Assembly (NCBI RefSeq): GCF_040361435.1
Contig: NZ_APNL01000002.1
Span: 1-64,000, forward strand
Direction of reading: 5' to 3'
From: Salinisphaera sp002433465
GTDB lineage: Bacteria; Pseudomonadota; Gammaproteobacteria; Nevskiales; Salinisphaeraceae
Length of the DNA stretch: 64,000 bases
Shown here: piece by piece, positions 16,149 through 25,053 of the stretch
Layout: each line of letters starts with the position of its first letter
Position numbering within the stretch: position 1 is the stretch's first letter
Notes under the pieces: generated by a model
What the model saw: the letters and a program-made list of their open reading frames with translations, nothing else
The model's database searches: none
What the model was told of the DNA's origin: nothing
Position numbers and translations under genes: made by a program

Positions 16149-17336
16149 CTAGGCGGAGCGCGGCTCCGAACGCACCTGCTCGATCAGGCGATGCGAGACC
16201 GAACTGCGCAGCATTTCGTAGGCTCGTTCGATGGCTCGGTCCAGACCCTCGTGGCGAATCTTGAACTTCGCGTGGGCACGGGCCTTGAGCTGCTCGACGC
16301 TCGGCAACTCCGGCAGTTCGATCTCTGCCAGATAGGCTTCCGCCGAATCCCATTTGTCGCGTGCATGCGAGCGCAGGTCTTCGAGGACATGACTGCCTTC
16401 CCAGCGCGCGCGGATGTTGCGACTGATGCGATCGGCCGAAAAGCCTTCCGCGATATAGATCGCGCACTTGTCGATGATCTTCTGGGTCGGTGCCTTCTCG
16501 TTGGCGAGAATGGTCTTGGGCGGCTGACGCAGATCCCAGACCAGGCCGACCTTGGAAAGACCCAGCAACAGGTAATAGGTGGTATCGATCTCCCACCAGA
16601 AGAAGCCGTTGCGGGCCGCCGCGGGATAGTAGTGGTGGTTGTTATGCCAGCCCTCACCCATGGTCAGCAGTGCCAGGAACCAATTGTTGCGGGAATCGTC
16701 GCCGGTGAGGTAGCGCTGCTTGCCGATCACGTGGTTGAGCGAGTTGATCGTGAACGTGGCGTGATAGACGAGCACGGTCGACAGCACGAAGCCCGACACC
16801 AGGCCGGCCCAGCCGCCGACGACGAAACACAGCCCGGCCACGATCAGCGCCGGCAGGAACTGGTGGCGCTCGATCCAGCGGATCTCCGGATACTTGGAGA
16901 AGTCCTTGATCAGATCCATGTCGGCATGCGAGCGGGCTTCGCGATACACCCAGCCCACATGGGAGTCGAAAAAGCCGTACTGACGCGGCGAATGCGAGTC
17001 GGCCGGCATATCGGAATCGCGATGATGTTCGCGGTGCTTGGCTGCCCACCAGAGCGGGCCACGCTGCAGTGCCGCCGAACCGACGAAGGCCAGCACGAAC
17101 TGGAAAGCGCGGCTGGTCTTGTAGCCGCGGTGCGAGAAGTAGCGATGGTAGCCCGCCGTGATGGCGAACACGCGCGCTACGTACAGCCCGACACACAGCG
17201 CGATCGACGTCGCGGTGAAGCCGGTCCACCAGATGCCGATCAGCGCGACGTGCAGCAGCGCGAACGGGATGAATTCGACCCAGTTGAACTTGTCGTCCAG
17301 CTCGGGGTTGGCAGGATACTTCCTTTCTGCGGACAT
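16149..17336 (-). CDS. Acyl-CoA Delta9 fatty-acid desaturase
   Basis: A membrane di-iron desaturase of 395 residues that introduces a double bond into saturated acyl-CoA. The three histidine boxes are present: HRYFSH (64–69), HREHH (101–105) and HNNHH (231–235), in the order of the stearoyl-CoA desaturase/DesB family. A 130-residue cytosolic tail follows the last box and is longer than usual. The ATG at 17336 was chosen with GAGG upstream; a GTG at 17390 lies inside the predicted operator and transcription start. A well-formed promoter and a DesT/FabR-like palindrome precede it. Confidence 0.93.
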   Translation of the reverse strand: MSAERKYPANPELDDKFNWVEFIPFALLHVALIGIWWTGFTATSIALCVGLYVARVFAITAGYHRYFSHRGYKTSRAFQFVLAFVGSAALQRGPLWWAAKHREHHRDSDMPADSHSPRQYGFFDSHVGWVYREARSHADMDLIKDFSKYPEIRWIERHQFLPALIVAGLCFVVGGWAGLVSGFVLSTVLVYHATFTINSLNHVIGKQRYLTGDDSRNNWFLALLTMGEGWHNNHHYYPAAARNGFFWWEIDTTYYLLLGLSKVGLVWDLRQPPKTILANEKAPTQKIIDKCAIYIAEGFSADRISRNIRARWEGSHVLEDLRSHARDKWDSAEAYLAEIELPELPSVEQLKARAHAKFKIRHEGLDRAIERAYEMLRSSVSHRLIEQVRSEPRSA

Positions 17337-17373
17337 CGCGTTGTTCGCCTCACGAATTGCGGTATTACGTTGC

Positions 17374-17428
17374 AGTGCACAACTGTTCACTACAACAAAA
17401 GTATGCGCTAAATAGGAACGATTTTCAA
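17374..17428 (-). promoter_or_regulatory. Desaturase promoter with DesT/FabR-like operator
   Basis: On the minus strand TTGAAA (plus 17423–17428), a 17-bp spacer and CATACT (17400–17405) form a promoter. The 18-bp imperfect palindrome AGTGAACAGTTGTGCACT (17374–17391) covers the predicted start site. From memory it resembles operators of the TetR-family unsaturated-fatty-acid regulators DesT and FabR, which would link desaturase expression to acyl-CoA composition. No such regulator is encoded nearby. Confidence 0.5.
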
Positions 17429-17514
17429 TGAAACCGTATTTTGAATAACGGCAGCTCGCGCCCCCTGTTCAACGTTTTGATAACGCATCGGTAAGTGCAG
17501 GCGTTTGTTCTGGA

Positions 17515-18336
17515 TCAATCCAGCGCAGCGAAATCGAACAGTTCCCGATCGGCCATCTGCGACGGTGCAATACGGGTCATGGAACGAAATATACGTTCGC
17601 TGCGGCCGGGATCGATGCGCTCCCAGTCGGCGAGCATGGCCTTGATGTTCTGACGCTGCAGGTTGGCCTGCGAGCCGCACAGATTGCAGGGGATGATCGG
17701 ATACTGATTCAGCCGCGCGTATTTTTCGATATCGCGCTCGCTGCAGTAGGACAACGGCCGAATGACCACGTTCTCGCCGTCGTCGGAACGCAGTTTGGGC
17801 GGCATGCCGGCCATGCGCGCGCCGTGGAACATGTTCAGGAACATGGTTTCAACGATGTCGTCGCGATGGTGGCCGAGCGCGATCCGATTAAAGCCGTTTT
17901 CGCGGGCATAGCGATAGAGAATGCCGCGCCGCAGGCGCGAACACAGCCCGCACATGGTCGCGCCTTCGGGTACCTTCTCGGTGACCACGCTATACGTATC
18001 GCGCTCGAGTATTTCGTAGTCGACGCCGAGCTTGTCCAGATAGGCCGGCAGGATATGCTCGGGAAAGCCGGGCTGCTTCTGGTCCAGGTTCACCGCGCGC
18101 AGCTCGAAACGCACGGGCGCGACCTCCTGCAGGTAGCGCAGCATATCGAGCATGGTGTAGCTGTCCTTGCCTCCGGACAGACAAACCATGATGCGATCGC
18201 CGTCGCGGATCATGTCGTAGTCGGTCACGGCCTGGCCGGTCAGGCGCTTGAGCCGTTTGGCGAGCTTGTTCGCCCCGACCGAGCCCGGCGTCAGGCCGGC
18301 CGGCGGGCGGGTATCGAGTACCGGAATATCGGACAT
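17515..18336 (-). CDS. ttcA: tRNA-cytidine(32) 2-sulfurtransferase TtcA
   Basis: TtcA thiolates C32 of certain tRNAs using an ATP-PPase domain and an Fe-S cluster. The 273-residue protein shows the PP-loop CLSGGKDSYTML near residue 52, CGLCSRLRR and IPCNLCGSQ (paired CxxC motifs that bind the cluster). Length and motif order match the E. coli enzyme. It stands alone on the minus strand, with 88 bp to the next upstream gene's stop. Confidence 0.96.
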   Translation of the reverse strand: MSDIPVLDTRPPAGLTPGSVGANKLAKRLKRLTGQAVTDYDMIRDGDRIMVCLSGGKDSYTMLDMLRYLQEVAPVRFELRAVNLDQKQPGFPEHILPAYLDKLGVDYEILERDTYSVVTEKVPEGATMCGLCSRLRRGILYRYARENGFNRIALGHHRDDIVETMFLNMFHGARMAGMPPKLRSDDGENVVIRPLSYCSERDIEKYARLNQYPIIPCNLCGSQANLQRQNIKAMLADWERIDPGRSERIFRSMTRIAPSQMADRELFDFAALD

Positions 18337-18424
18337 GGCGCGTTGCCTGGCGTTGCCATCAATCGAAAACGATGCGCGTCATTGTACGCATGCGCTGACG
18401 CGACTACAGCGCGGCGCGGGCGGC

Positions 18425-19303
18425 TCAGGCGTGGGCCAGCAGCTGCTGCATCACACGCCGGCTCTCGGCCACGTAGTGACCGCCGAACAAACGGGCATGG
18501 TTGAGCAGGTGATAGAGCTGATAAAGCGGGCGCCGCACATGGCGATAGCCGTCGCTCATCGGCCAGGCGCCCCAGTAGGCCTCGAAGAACAACGGCGAAA
18601 AGCCGCCAAACAGCTCGGCCATGGCCAGATCCGTTTCGCGATCGCCGTAATAGACGGCCGGATCGAACAGCACCGGCACGCCGTTTGCGTCCATGCCGAC
18701 GTTGCCGCCCCACAGGTCGCCGTGGACCAGCGACGGCTCGGGCCGATGCCGTGCCAGCAGCGTGTCGAGCACGGCCAGCAGCGCATCGCCGTCGCGCGCC
18801 AGACCCCGATGCCGGGGCGCCAGCACATCGAGCATCACCGCGAGACGGTTCTCGCGCCAGAATTCCAGCCATTCGGCATGCCAGGCGTTGGGCTGGGCGC
18901 TGGTGCCGATGGTGTTGTCGCGCTCGAAGCCATAGCGGGCCGCCACGATGCCGTGCATATCGGCCAGCGCCTCGCCCAGGCGCGTCATCGCGGCCGGGCT
19001 CAGCGCATGGAGTGCAATGTGCTCAAGCACGAGATAGGCATGGGCGCCGGCACGACCCTGGGCGATCACGCGCGGCACGCGCAGCCCCACGGCCTGGCCC
19101 AACTCGGCCAGGCCGGCCGCTTCCGCCGCGAACATCGTCTCGCGTTCGGCGCGGTTGAGTTTGACGAAATAGCTTCGCTCGCCGGCTTCGATCCGATAGG
19201 CGGTATTGATCGAGCCGCCGCCCAGCCGTGTGCGTCGCTCGCCGGCAAACGGCGCGCCCTGGGCTTTCGCGATAGCCAAGTCGATCGCGGCCCAATCGAT
19301 CAC
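18425..19303 (-). CDS. Fructosamine kinase family protein (FN3K-like)
   Basis: A 292-residue APH-fold kinase that would phosphorylate protein- or metabolite-bound fructosamines or ribulosamines so that glycation is reversed. Motifs: GGGSINTAYRIEAGERSYFVKLN (nucleotide-binding region with Lys), SLVHGDLWGGNVG (catalytic Asp) and LFDPAVYYGDRETDLAM (metal-binding Asp). It begins with GTG, overlapping the upstream exonuclease stop (GTGA), so the two are translationally coupled. YniA of E. coli is a close analogue. Confidence 0.93.
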   Translation of the reverse strand: MIDWAAIDLAIAKAQGAPFAGERRTRLGGGSINTAYRIEAGERSYFVKLNRAERETMFAAEAAGLAELGQAVGLRVPRVIAQGRAGAHAYLVLEHIALHALSPAAMTRLGEALADMHGIVAARYGFERDNTIGTSAQPNAWHAEWLEFWRENRLAVMLDVLAPRHRGLARDGDALLAVLDTLLARHRPEPSLVHGDLWGGNVGMDANGVPVLFDPAVYYGDRETDLAMAELFGGFSPLFFEAYWGAWPMSDGYRHVRRPLYQLYHLLNHARLFGGHYVAESRRVMQQLLAHA

Positions 19304-20166
19304 GAAGTGGCCACACCGAGGCGTTTACGCAGACGCTCGCCCACGCCGAGCCGTTCGCAGATCGAACTCAGCTTTTCGTGATCGGGTGCGCGCCGACGGA
19401 TATCGCGCTGCTCGCCCGCGAGGTCGATATCGGTCACGATCGTGGCCAGACGATAGGACAAGCGCACCTGCTCGGCGTGGGCTTCGAGCTTGGCTGCCAG
19501 AGATTTCGCACCGCGCAGACCGCTGGCGGCGACGCCGTCGAGATCGCCCAGCAGCGCATCGATGCCATCGAACTGCTGGAGCAACGACGCCGCCGTCTTG
19601 GCGCCGATGCCGGGCACGCCGGGGATATTGTCGACGGTGTCGCCGACCAGGGCCAGATAGTCGGCAATACGCGCGGGCGGCACGCCGAACTTTGCTTCGA
19701 TCGCGGCACAGTCGTAGCGGGTTTCGCGGGCGTAGTCCCACAGGATGTCGTCCGGGCCCATGATCTGGGCGAGATCCTTGTCGGAGGTCACGATCGTGAC
19801 CGGCGAATCGCTGTCTTTGGCCAGCGTGCCGATCAGGTCGTCGGCCTCGTAGACCCGGCTGGAGAGCGTGGCCACACCCAGTGCTTCGGTGATTTCGCGA
19901 CAGGCACCGATCTGGGCCTCGAGCGCGGCCGGCGGCAACTCCCGGTTGGCCTTGTAATCGGCAAAGAACTGGTTGCGAAACGAGCTGGTGAGCGATTCGT
20001 CGAAGGCGGCCGCGACATGTGGATCGTCGTCGGCTGCGAGTAGCTGCACGAGAAAGGTCGTATAACCGTAGACCGCATTCAGCGGCTGCTCATCGCGCCC
20101 GGTCAAACTCGAGGGCAGCGAGTGGAACGCCCGGAAAATGTAGACACTGGCATCCACGAGCAGCAT
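19300..20166 (-). CDS. 5'-3' exonuclease / flap endonuclease (Xni, ExoIX-like)
   Basis: A 288-residue stand-alone homologue of the 5'-nuclease domain of DNA polymerase I. It contains VYEADDLIGTLA, VTSDKDLAQI and GDTVDNIPGVPGIGAKTAA, covering the acidic metal cluster and the helix-3-turn-helix DNA-binding element. The N-terminal LLVDASVYIFRAF provides the first active-site Asp. Slightly longer than E. coli Xni (about 251). The ATG at 20166 puts the conserved strand at the N-terminus; an ATG 21 nt upstream is possible. First gene of a coupled pair with the fructosamine kinase. Confidence 0.9.
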   Translation of the reverse strand: MLLVDASVYIFRAFHSLPSSLTGRDEQPLNAVYGYTTFLVQLLAADDDPHVAAAFDESLTSSFRNQFFADYKANRELPPAALEAQIGACREITEALGVATLSSRVYEADDLIGTLAKDSDSPVTIVTSDKDLAQIMGPDDILWDYARETRYDCAAIEAKFGVPPARIADYLALVGDTVDNIPGVPGIGAKTAASLLQQFDGIDALLGDLDGVAASGLRGAKSLAAKLEAHAEQVRLSYRLATIVTDIDLAGEQRDIRRRAPDHEKLSSICERLGVGERLRKRLGVATS

Positions 20167-20257
20167 GGCGCTAGTGTACTGCACCATGCCTTCGTTCTGC
20201 TGCGTGTCGACCCCGAGACACGGTATTTTATCGATCCCGTTTACAAGGACCCTGCCC

Positions 20258-21019
20258 ATGATTCGAATCCGCCGTACGGCCGCCGTTGCATTGCTGGCCG
20301 GCCTGAGCACCGTCGCGGGCATCGCCCAGGCCGACACCACGCTGACCTACCAGGGCGCGAGCGGCGCGTTTACCGTCGACATGCACCCGGGCGCGGTGCG
20401 CATCGACGATGCGAGCCCGCAGTGGCAGCTCTACAAGGAGGATGCCAAGGCCATCTTCTCGGTCGATCCGCGTGAGCGCACCTACACGCGCCTGGACCGC
20501 GACTCCGCCAGCGTCATTCGCGAGCAGGTAGATTCGCTGCGGGCCCAGATCGAGGCGCGTGTGCAGCAGCTGCCCGAAGCACAGCGCGCTACAGCACGTG
20601 CGGCCATGCTGCAGTCGGTACCCGGCCTGGATACCCGTAACCAGAAAATCGGCCTTGACCGCACCGGGCGCAAAGAAGATGTCGCCGGCGTGGAGTGCGA
20701 AGTGGTGCAGGTGGTACGCGACGGCCAGCCCGCCGAAACGCTATGCGTGGCCACGCCCAAGGCCCTGGGCATCAGCAAAGACACCTTTGCCAGCGTGACC
20801 TCCATGTTCTCGCTCATGCAGACGCTGCTGGCCGGCACCGGTTTCGAGACCGCCGGCCTGCCCTATCTCAGCCTGGCCGGCATGCCGATCCGCTTTACCG
20901 ATACCAACACCGGCGAGCGCCGCCAACTGGTGGAGGTCAGCCATAAAGAGGTGTCGAGCCAACGATTGAGCATTCCGCAGGACTACGTCGAAACCGCGGT
21001 GACCCCGCCGGGGCGCTGA
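20258..21019 (+). CDS. Periplasmic DUF4412-like protein
   Basis: A 253-residue exported protein: signal peptide MIRIRRTAAVALLAGLSTVAGIAQA, then a mostly beta-like sequence (TLTYQGASGAFTVDMHPGAVRIDD) resembling DUF4412 proteins. A central helical stretch (about 85–125) is rich in Gln, Arg and Glu. Two cysteines (in VECEVV and AETLCVA) may form a disulphide. AAGGA lies eight bases before the ATG. Function is unknown; no partner is evident from the monocistronic context before the transhydrogenase operon. Confidence 0.65.
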   Translation: MIRIRRTAAVALLAGLSTVAGIAQADTTLTYQGASGAFTVDMHPGAVRIDDASPQWQLYKEDAKAIFSVDPRERTYTRLDRDSASVIREQVDSLRAQIEARVQQLPEAQRATARAAMLQSVPGLDTRNQKIGLDRTGRKEDVAGVECEVVQVVRDGQPAETLCVATPKALGISKDTFASVTSMFSLMQTLLAGTGFETAGLPYLSLAGMPIRFTDTNTGERRQLVEVSHKEVSSQRLSIPQDYVETAVTPPGR

Positions 21020-21174
21020 AATCGTCGCAAGCGGCCCATGCTACGAAAGCCTAATGGTTTAGGTTAGACTGCTTTCGGGGTTAATCCGGCCTGCGGCTCA
21101 TGGGCGGACACGTCTGTCTGCACCGTGCCAACGCGCCGCGCCGGGTATTCATTAGAACAAATTCAAGGGAAGAC

Positions 21175-22347
21175 ATGAGCGTAACTATCGCAGTCCCGAA
21201 AGAAACGGCCAGTGGCGAGACCCGTGTCGCCATGGTGCCGAAGGTGGCCGACAAGCTGGCCAAACTCAACGTCGATCTCAAGATCGCCAAGGGCGCCGGC
21301 GAAGGCAGCCGTATCCCGGACGAATCCTTCAAGGAACCGGTTCAGATCACCGACAACGCCGACGATGTATTCGGCGCCGATGTCGTGCTGGCCGTCAATG
21401 CGCCCGATGCGCAGTCGATCGGCAAGATGAAGAAGGGCTCGGTACTGATCAGCTTCGTGCAGGCCCACAACAACCCGGATACGGTCAAGGCGCTCAACGA
21501 CGCCGGCGTAACCAGCTTCGCCATGGAACTGGTGCCGCGTATCACCCGTGCCCAGTCGATGGACGCTCTGTCCTCGCAGGCCTCCGCGGCCGGCTACAAG
21601 GCCGCGCTCATGGCGGCCAACTCGCTGGAGCGCTTCCTGCCCATGCTGACCACGGCCGCCGGCACCATCCGCCCGGCCAAGGTGCTGGTCATCGGCGCCG
21701 GCGTGGCGGGCCTGCAGGCGATTGCCACCTCCAAGCGCCTGGGCGCCAAGGTGTTCGCCTATGACGTGCGTACCGACACCAAGGAACAGGTCGAGTCGCT
21801 GGGCGCGGACTTCCTCATGGCCGAAGGCGTCAAGGCCGAAGCCGAGGGAGGCTACGCCCGCGAGCTGACCGACGAAGAAAAGAAGAAGCAGCAGCAGATG
21901 CTGGAAAAGAACATGGCCGATGCCGACGCCGTGATCACCACCGCGGCGGTGCCCGGCAAGCCGGCGCCCAAGATCATCTCCAAGGCCATGGTTGATGCCA
22001 TGAAGCCCGGCTCGGTGCTGATCGACCTCGGCGCCTCCGGCGGCGGCAACTGCGAGCTGACCCAGCCCGACGAAGTCGTCACCCACGGCAGCGTGACCAT
22101 CTACGGGCCGTCCAACGTACCGGCCCTGCTGGCCGAACACGCCAGCGAGATGTATGCCCAGAACCTGTTCAACTTCCTGCAGCTGATCGTGATCGAGGAA
22201 GAAGGTCAGGACGACGCCAAGCCGGCCGACAAGACGCGCAAGCTCGAAATCAACTGGGATGACGAAATCCTGGCCAAGTCCGCGCTGACGCACGACGGCG
22301 AAACCGTCAACGAAGCCGCCAAGAAGGCGCTCGAAGGCAACGCCTAG
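21175..22347 (+). CDS. pntAA: NAD(P) transhydrogenase alpha subunit part 1 (PntAA, dI)
   Basis: The NAD(H)-binding domain I of the proton-translocating transhydrogenase, a soluble 390-residue polypeptide. SVTIAVPKETASGETRVAMVP begins the alanine-dehydrogenase/PNT fold, and KVLVIGAGVAGLQAIATSKRLGAKV is the Rossmann motif; VDAMKPGSVLIDL follows. The alpha subunit is split, as in Rhodospirillum rubrum, with the membrane part in pntAB. AAGGGA precedes the ATG. A TTAGACT-like -10 near 21063 is a promoter candidate for the three-gene operon. Confidence 0.96.
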   Translation: MSVTIAVPKETASGETRVAMVPKVADKLAKLNVDLKIAKGAGEGSRIPDESFKEPVQITDNADDVFGADVVLAVNAPDAQSIGKMKKGSVLISFVQAHNNPDTVKALNDAGVTSFAMELVPRITRAQSMDALSSQASAAGYKAALMAANSLERFLPMLTTAAGTIRPAKVLVIGAGVAGLQAIATSKRLGAKVFAYDVRTDTKEQVESLGADFLMAEGVKAEAEGGYARELTDEEKKKQQQMLEKNMADADAVITTAAVPGKPAPKIISKAMVDAMKPGSVLIDLGASGGGNCELTQPDEVVTHGSVTIYGPSNVPALLAEHASEMYAQNLFNFLQLIVIEEEGQDDAKPADKTRKLEINWDDEILAKSALTHDGETVNEAAKKALEGNA

Positions 22348-22388
22348 GCCTTCGCCCACCGGCTCATCATCTTTCGGGAGAAAAGACA

Positions 22389-22673
22389 GTGATTACAGGT
22401 TTTGTCGCACTCTATATTTTCATGCTCGCGGCCTTCACCGGCTACGAGATCATCGGCCGTGTACCGGCCATTCTGCATACCCCGCTCATGTCGGGTTCCA
22501 ACTTCGTGCACGGGATCGTGCTCGTCGGCGCCATGGTCGCACTCGGCCATGCCGACGGCTTCTGGGAGACGCTGATCGGCTTTATCGGCGTGATTCTGGC
22601 GGCCGGCAACGCGGTCGGCGGTTATGTCGTGACCGAGCGCATGCTCGAAATGTTCAAGTCCTCCAAGGACTGA
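22389..22673 (+). CDS. pntAB: NAD(P) transhydrogenase alpha subunit part 2 (PntAB)
   Basis: A 94-residue membrane protein supplying the N-terminal helices of domain II of the proton channel. Three hydrophobic segments are visible; HTPLMSGSNFVHGIVLVGA is the conserved helix-loop characteristic of PntAB. The start codon is GTG preceded by GGGAGA. It lies 41 bp after pntAA and 49 bp before pntB. Confidence 0.95.
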   Translation: MITGFVALYIFMLAAFTGYEIIGRVPAILHTPLMSGSNFVHGIVLVGAMVALGHADGFWETLIGFIGVILAAGNAVGGYVVTERMLEMFKSSKD

Positions 22674-22722
22674 TCCTCGCTGATCCCATTACAAGAACGA
22701 GCACACGAAAAGGTTACCGAAT

Positions 22723-24120
22723 ATGAGTTTCTGGGAATTTACCGTAGACGCGAGTTATTTCGTTGCGGCCGTATTGTTCATCATCGGCCTCAAACGCATG
22801 GGCTCGCCCAAGACCGCCAAGAGCGGTATCAAGTGGGCCGGCATCGGCATGGCCCTGGCCACCGTGGTCACGCTCTGGCACCCGGCCATGGAAGCCGGCT
22901 TCTTCCGCTACGTGCTGATGATCCTCGCGATCGTAATCGGCGGCGCGGGCGCCTGGTATACCGGCAAGAAGGTCGAAATGACCGGCATGCCGCAGATGGT
23001 GGCGTTGTATAACGGCATGGGCGGCGGCGCGGCCGCAGCCATCGCGCTCATCGAGATGTACTCGGGGCGGGCCTTCGAGCACGGCACGACCGTACTCATT
23101 CTGGCCGTACTCGGCGCGCTGATTGGTGGCGTGTCGTTCTCCGGCTCGCTGATCGCCTGGGCCAAGCTCGAAGGCAAGATGAGCAAGACGATCCGTCTGC
23201 CGGCACAGCAGATGATCAACGGCGGCGCGGCCCTGGTGATCGTGCTGCTGGGCCTGTGGATCTTGATGTCGGCCGGCAGCGCGCCGGTGCTGGTCACGAT
23301 CTTCTTTGCGCTCTGCCTGGTGTTCGGCGTACTGCTGACCAACCCGATCGGCGGCGCCGATATGCCGGTGGTCATCTCCATGTACAACGCCTTCACCGGC
23401 CTGGCCGTGGCGTTTGAAGGCTTCGTGCTCGGCAACGCGGCGATGATCATCGCCGGTACCGTCGTAGGTGCCGCCGGTACGCTGCTCACGCTGCTCATGG
23501 CCAACGGCATGAATCGTTCCATCTCGAACGTGCTGTTCGCCGGCTTCGGTGTGGACGACGGCGCCGAGGCTGACGGGCCGGAAGGCGAGATGAAGTCGGT
23601 CGAGGCCTTTGATGCGGCTGCATCGTTCGCCTATTCCGACAGTCTGATCATCGTGCCCGGCTACGGTCTGGCCGTGGCCCAGGCCCAGCACAAGCTCTGG
23701 GAATTCGTGCAGATGCTCGAAAAAGAGCATGACGTGGACGTGAAGTTCGCCATCCATCCGGTGGCGGGCCGTATGCCCGGTCACATGAACGTGCTGCTGG
23801 CCGAGGCCGGCGTGCCCTACGACAAGATCTTCGACCTGGAAGAAATCAACGCCGAGTTCCCGAACGCGGACGCGGCGCTGGTCATCGGCGCCAACGACGT
23901 GGTCAACCCGGCCGCGCGTACCGACGAATCCAGCCCGATCTACGGCATGCCGATTCTCGACGTCGACAAGGCCCGCGAGGTCTACGTCGTCAAGCGCGGC
24001 AAGGGCACCGGCTTCTCCGGCGTACAGAACGCCCTGTTCTTCGGCGACAACACCCGCATGGTGTTCGGCGACGCGAAACAGGTCTGTACGGATCTGGCCA
24101 ACGGCCTCAAGCAGCTCTAG
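22723..24120 (+). CDS. pntB: NAD(P) transhydrogenase beta subunit (PntB)
   Basis: A 465-residue subunit with the rest of the membrane domain and the NADP(H)-binding domain III. The C-terminal part shows IIVPGYGLAVAQAQH, IHPVAGRMPGHMNVLLAEAGVPY and VVKRGKGTGFSGVQNALFF, the NADP-binding and proton-coupling elements. With PntAA and PntAB it makes NADPH from NADH at the expense of the proton gradient. The operon ends in a strong terminator 19 bases after the stop. Confidence 0.97.
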   Translation: MSFWEFTVDASYFVAAVLFIIGLKRMGSPKTAKSGIKWAGIGMALATVVTLWHPAMEAGFFRYVLMILAIVIGGAGAWYTGKKVEMTGMPQMVALYNGMGGGAAAAIALIEMYSGRAFEHGTTVLILAVLGALIGGVSFSGSLIAWAKLEGKMSKTIRLPAQQMINGGAALVIVLLGLWILMSAGSAPVLVTIFFALCLVFGVLLTNPIGGADMPVVISMYNAFTGLAVAFEGFVLGNAAMIIAGTVVGAAGTLLTLLMANGMNRSISNVLFAGFGVDDGAEADGPEGEMKSVEAFDAAASFAYSDSLIIVPGYGLAVAQAQHKLWEFVQMLEKEHDVDVKFAIHPVAGRMPGHMNVLLAEAGVPYDKIFDLEEINAEFPNADAALVIGANDVVNPAARTDESSPIYGMPILDVDKAREVYVVKRGKGTGFSGVQNALFFGDNTRMVFGDAKQVCTDLANGLKQL

Positions 24121-24138
24121 GGCGTTTAGGCCAAGACG

Positions 24139-24167
24139 GAAAAAGCCGCCTTCGGGCGGCTTTTTTC
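24139..24167 (+). terminator. Rho-independent terminator of the pnt operon
   Basis: GCCGCC-TTCG-GGCGGC forms a stem with a stable tetraloop, preceded by A residues and followed by six T, so it may work in both directions. Confidence 0.93.
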
Positions 24168-24200
24168 TTGGTGCGGCATATAGCCGGTTAAGCTTCGCCC

Positions 24201-24782
24201 ATGCACGAACTCGCCCCCATCACCCGCGCCCTCGCCGGCTATCCCGCGCGGCGCCTGCGCTTCAGGCGCCATCTCAAACGCGCTGCGGTGGCCGTGATCC
24301 TGCGCGAGTCTCGTCAGGGCGCCGAGGTACTGCTTGCGCTGCGCGCGCATCGACAAGGCGACCCCTGGTCAGGCGATATGGCGTTTCCCGGCGGTCGCGT
24401 GGACGCAGTGGACGAAGCCAGCGCCTCGCGCGCCGCCTGTCGCGAAACCGGCGAGGAAGTCGGCCTGCACATCACCCGCGCGCACGGCATCGGCCGCCTC
24501 AACGACCGGCTGACGCTCGACCACCGGCGCCGCGCGCCGATGGTGGTGTCCCCGTTCGTCTATCGGCTGGAACAACGTATCGAGCCGGTGCTCAATCACG
24601 AGATCGCCGCCACCCGCTGGCTCGCGCTGGCCTGGCTTGATGAGCCCGCCAACCGCCGGACCATGCGCTGGCACGTCGGCCGGCTGAGCGTTCCCATGCC
24701 CTGCTATGACTGTGGCGACGGTCAGCGGCTGTGGGGTCTCACGCTGGCGATGCTGGACGAACTATGCAGCCTTGCGCGATGA
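24201..24782 (+). CDS. Nudix hydrolase, CoA-pyrophosphatase-like (NudL group)
   Basis: A 193-residue Nudix enzyme. Before the Nudix box the sequence LLALRAHRQGDPWSGDMAFPGG matches the CoA-specific signature of NudL/YeaB, suggesting hydrolysis of CoA derivatives to phosphopantetheine and 3',5'-ADP. The box itself (GGRVDAVDEASASRAACRETGEEVGL, in parts) keeps REtgEEvG but has the first acidic position shifted relative to the canonical box, as also occurs in NudL proteins. It stands alone between the pnt terminator and the DnaA-box region. Confidence 0.82.
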   Translation: MHELAPITRALAGYPARRLRFRRHLKRAAVAVILRESRQGAEVLLALRAHRQGDPWSGDMAFPGGRVDAVDEASASRAACRETGEEVGLHITRAHGIGRLNDRLTLDHRRRAPMVVSPFVYRLEQRIEPVLNHEIAATRWLALAWLDEPANRRTMRWHVGRLSVPMPCYDCGDGQRLWGLTLAMLDELCSLAR

Positions 24783-24790
24783 CGCACGCC

Positions 24791-25038
24791 TCATCCACAG
24801 CCAACAGCAGCGGCGCAACGCCGGTATGGCGGTCTTTCAGCCGGGCCCTGAGTTGTTTATCCACATATTCACAGGGCGCAAAAGATCGCACACGCGATTT
24901 TGCTGCAGCGCACATTGAGCGCGATTTCTCGTATATGACTGTTAAAAATGGATTTTTTTACGAACTTTCGAGCAAGGCAAGCGATTTGAGCGGTCGCGGC
25001 AGCGCACTCGCAGAAATTCATCCACGATTTTATCCACA
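24791..25038. promoter_or_regulatory. Cluster of DnaA-box-like sites upstream of priA
   Basis: Two perfect DnaA boxes TTATCCACA lie at 24857–24865 and 25030–25038. Near matches are TCATCCACA (24791–24799), ATATTCACA (24865–24873, adjoining the first perfect box) and TCATCCACG (25018–25026). All are in the same orientation. Between them is an AT-rich stretch (about 24930–24965, including a run of seven T). The 271-bp region holds no gene. It could be a DnaA-controlled priA promoter, a DnaA-titration site, or part of a replication origin. Confidence 0.6.
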
Positions 25039-25053
25039 GGCCGTAAACCGTTG

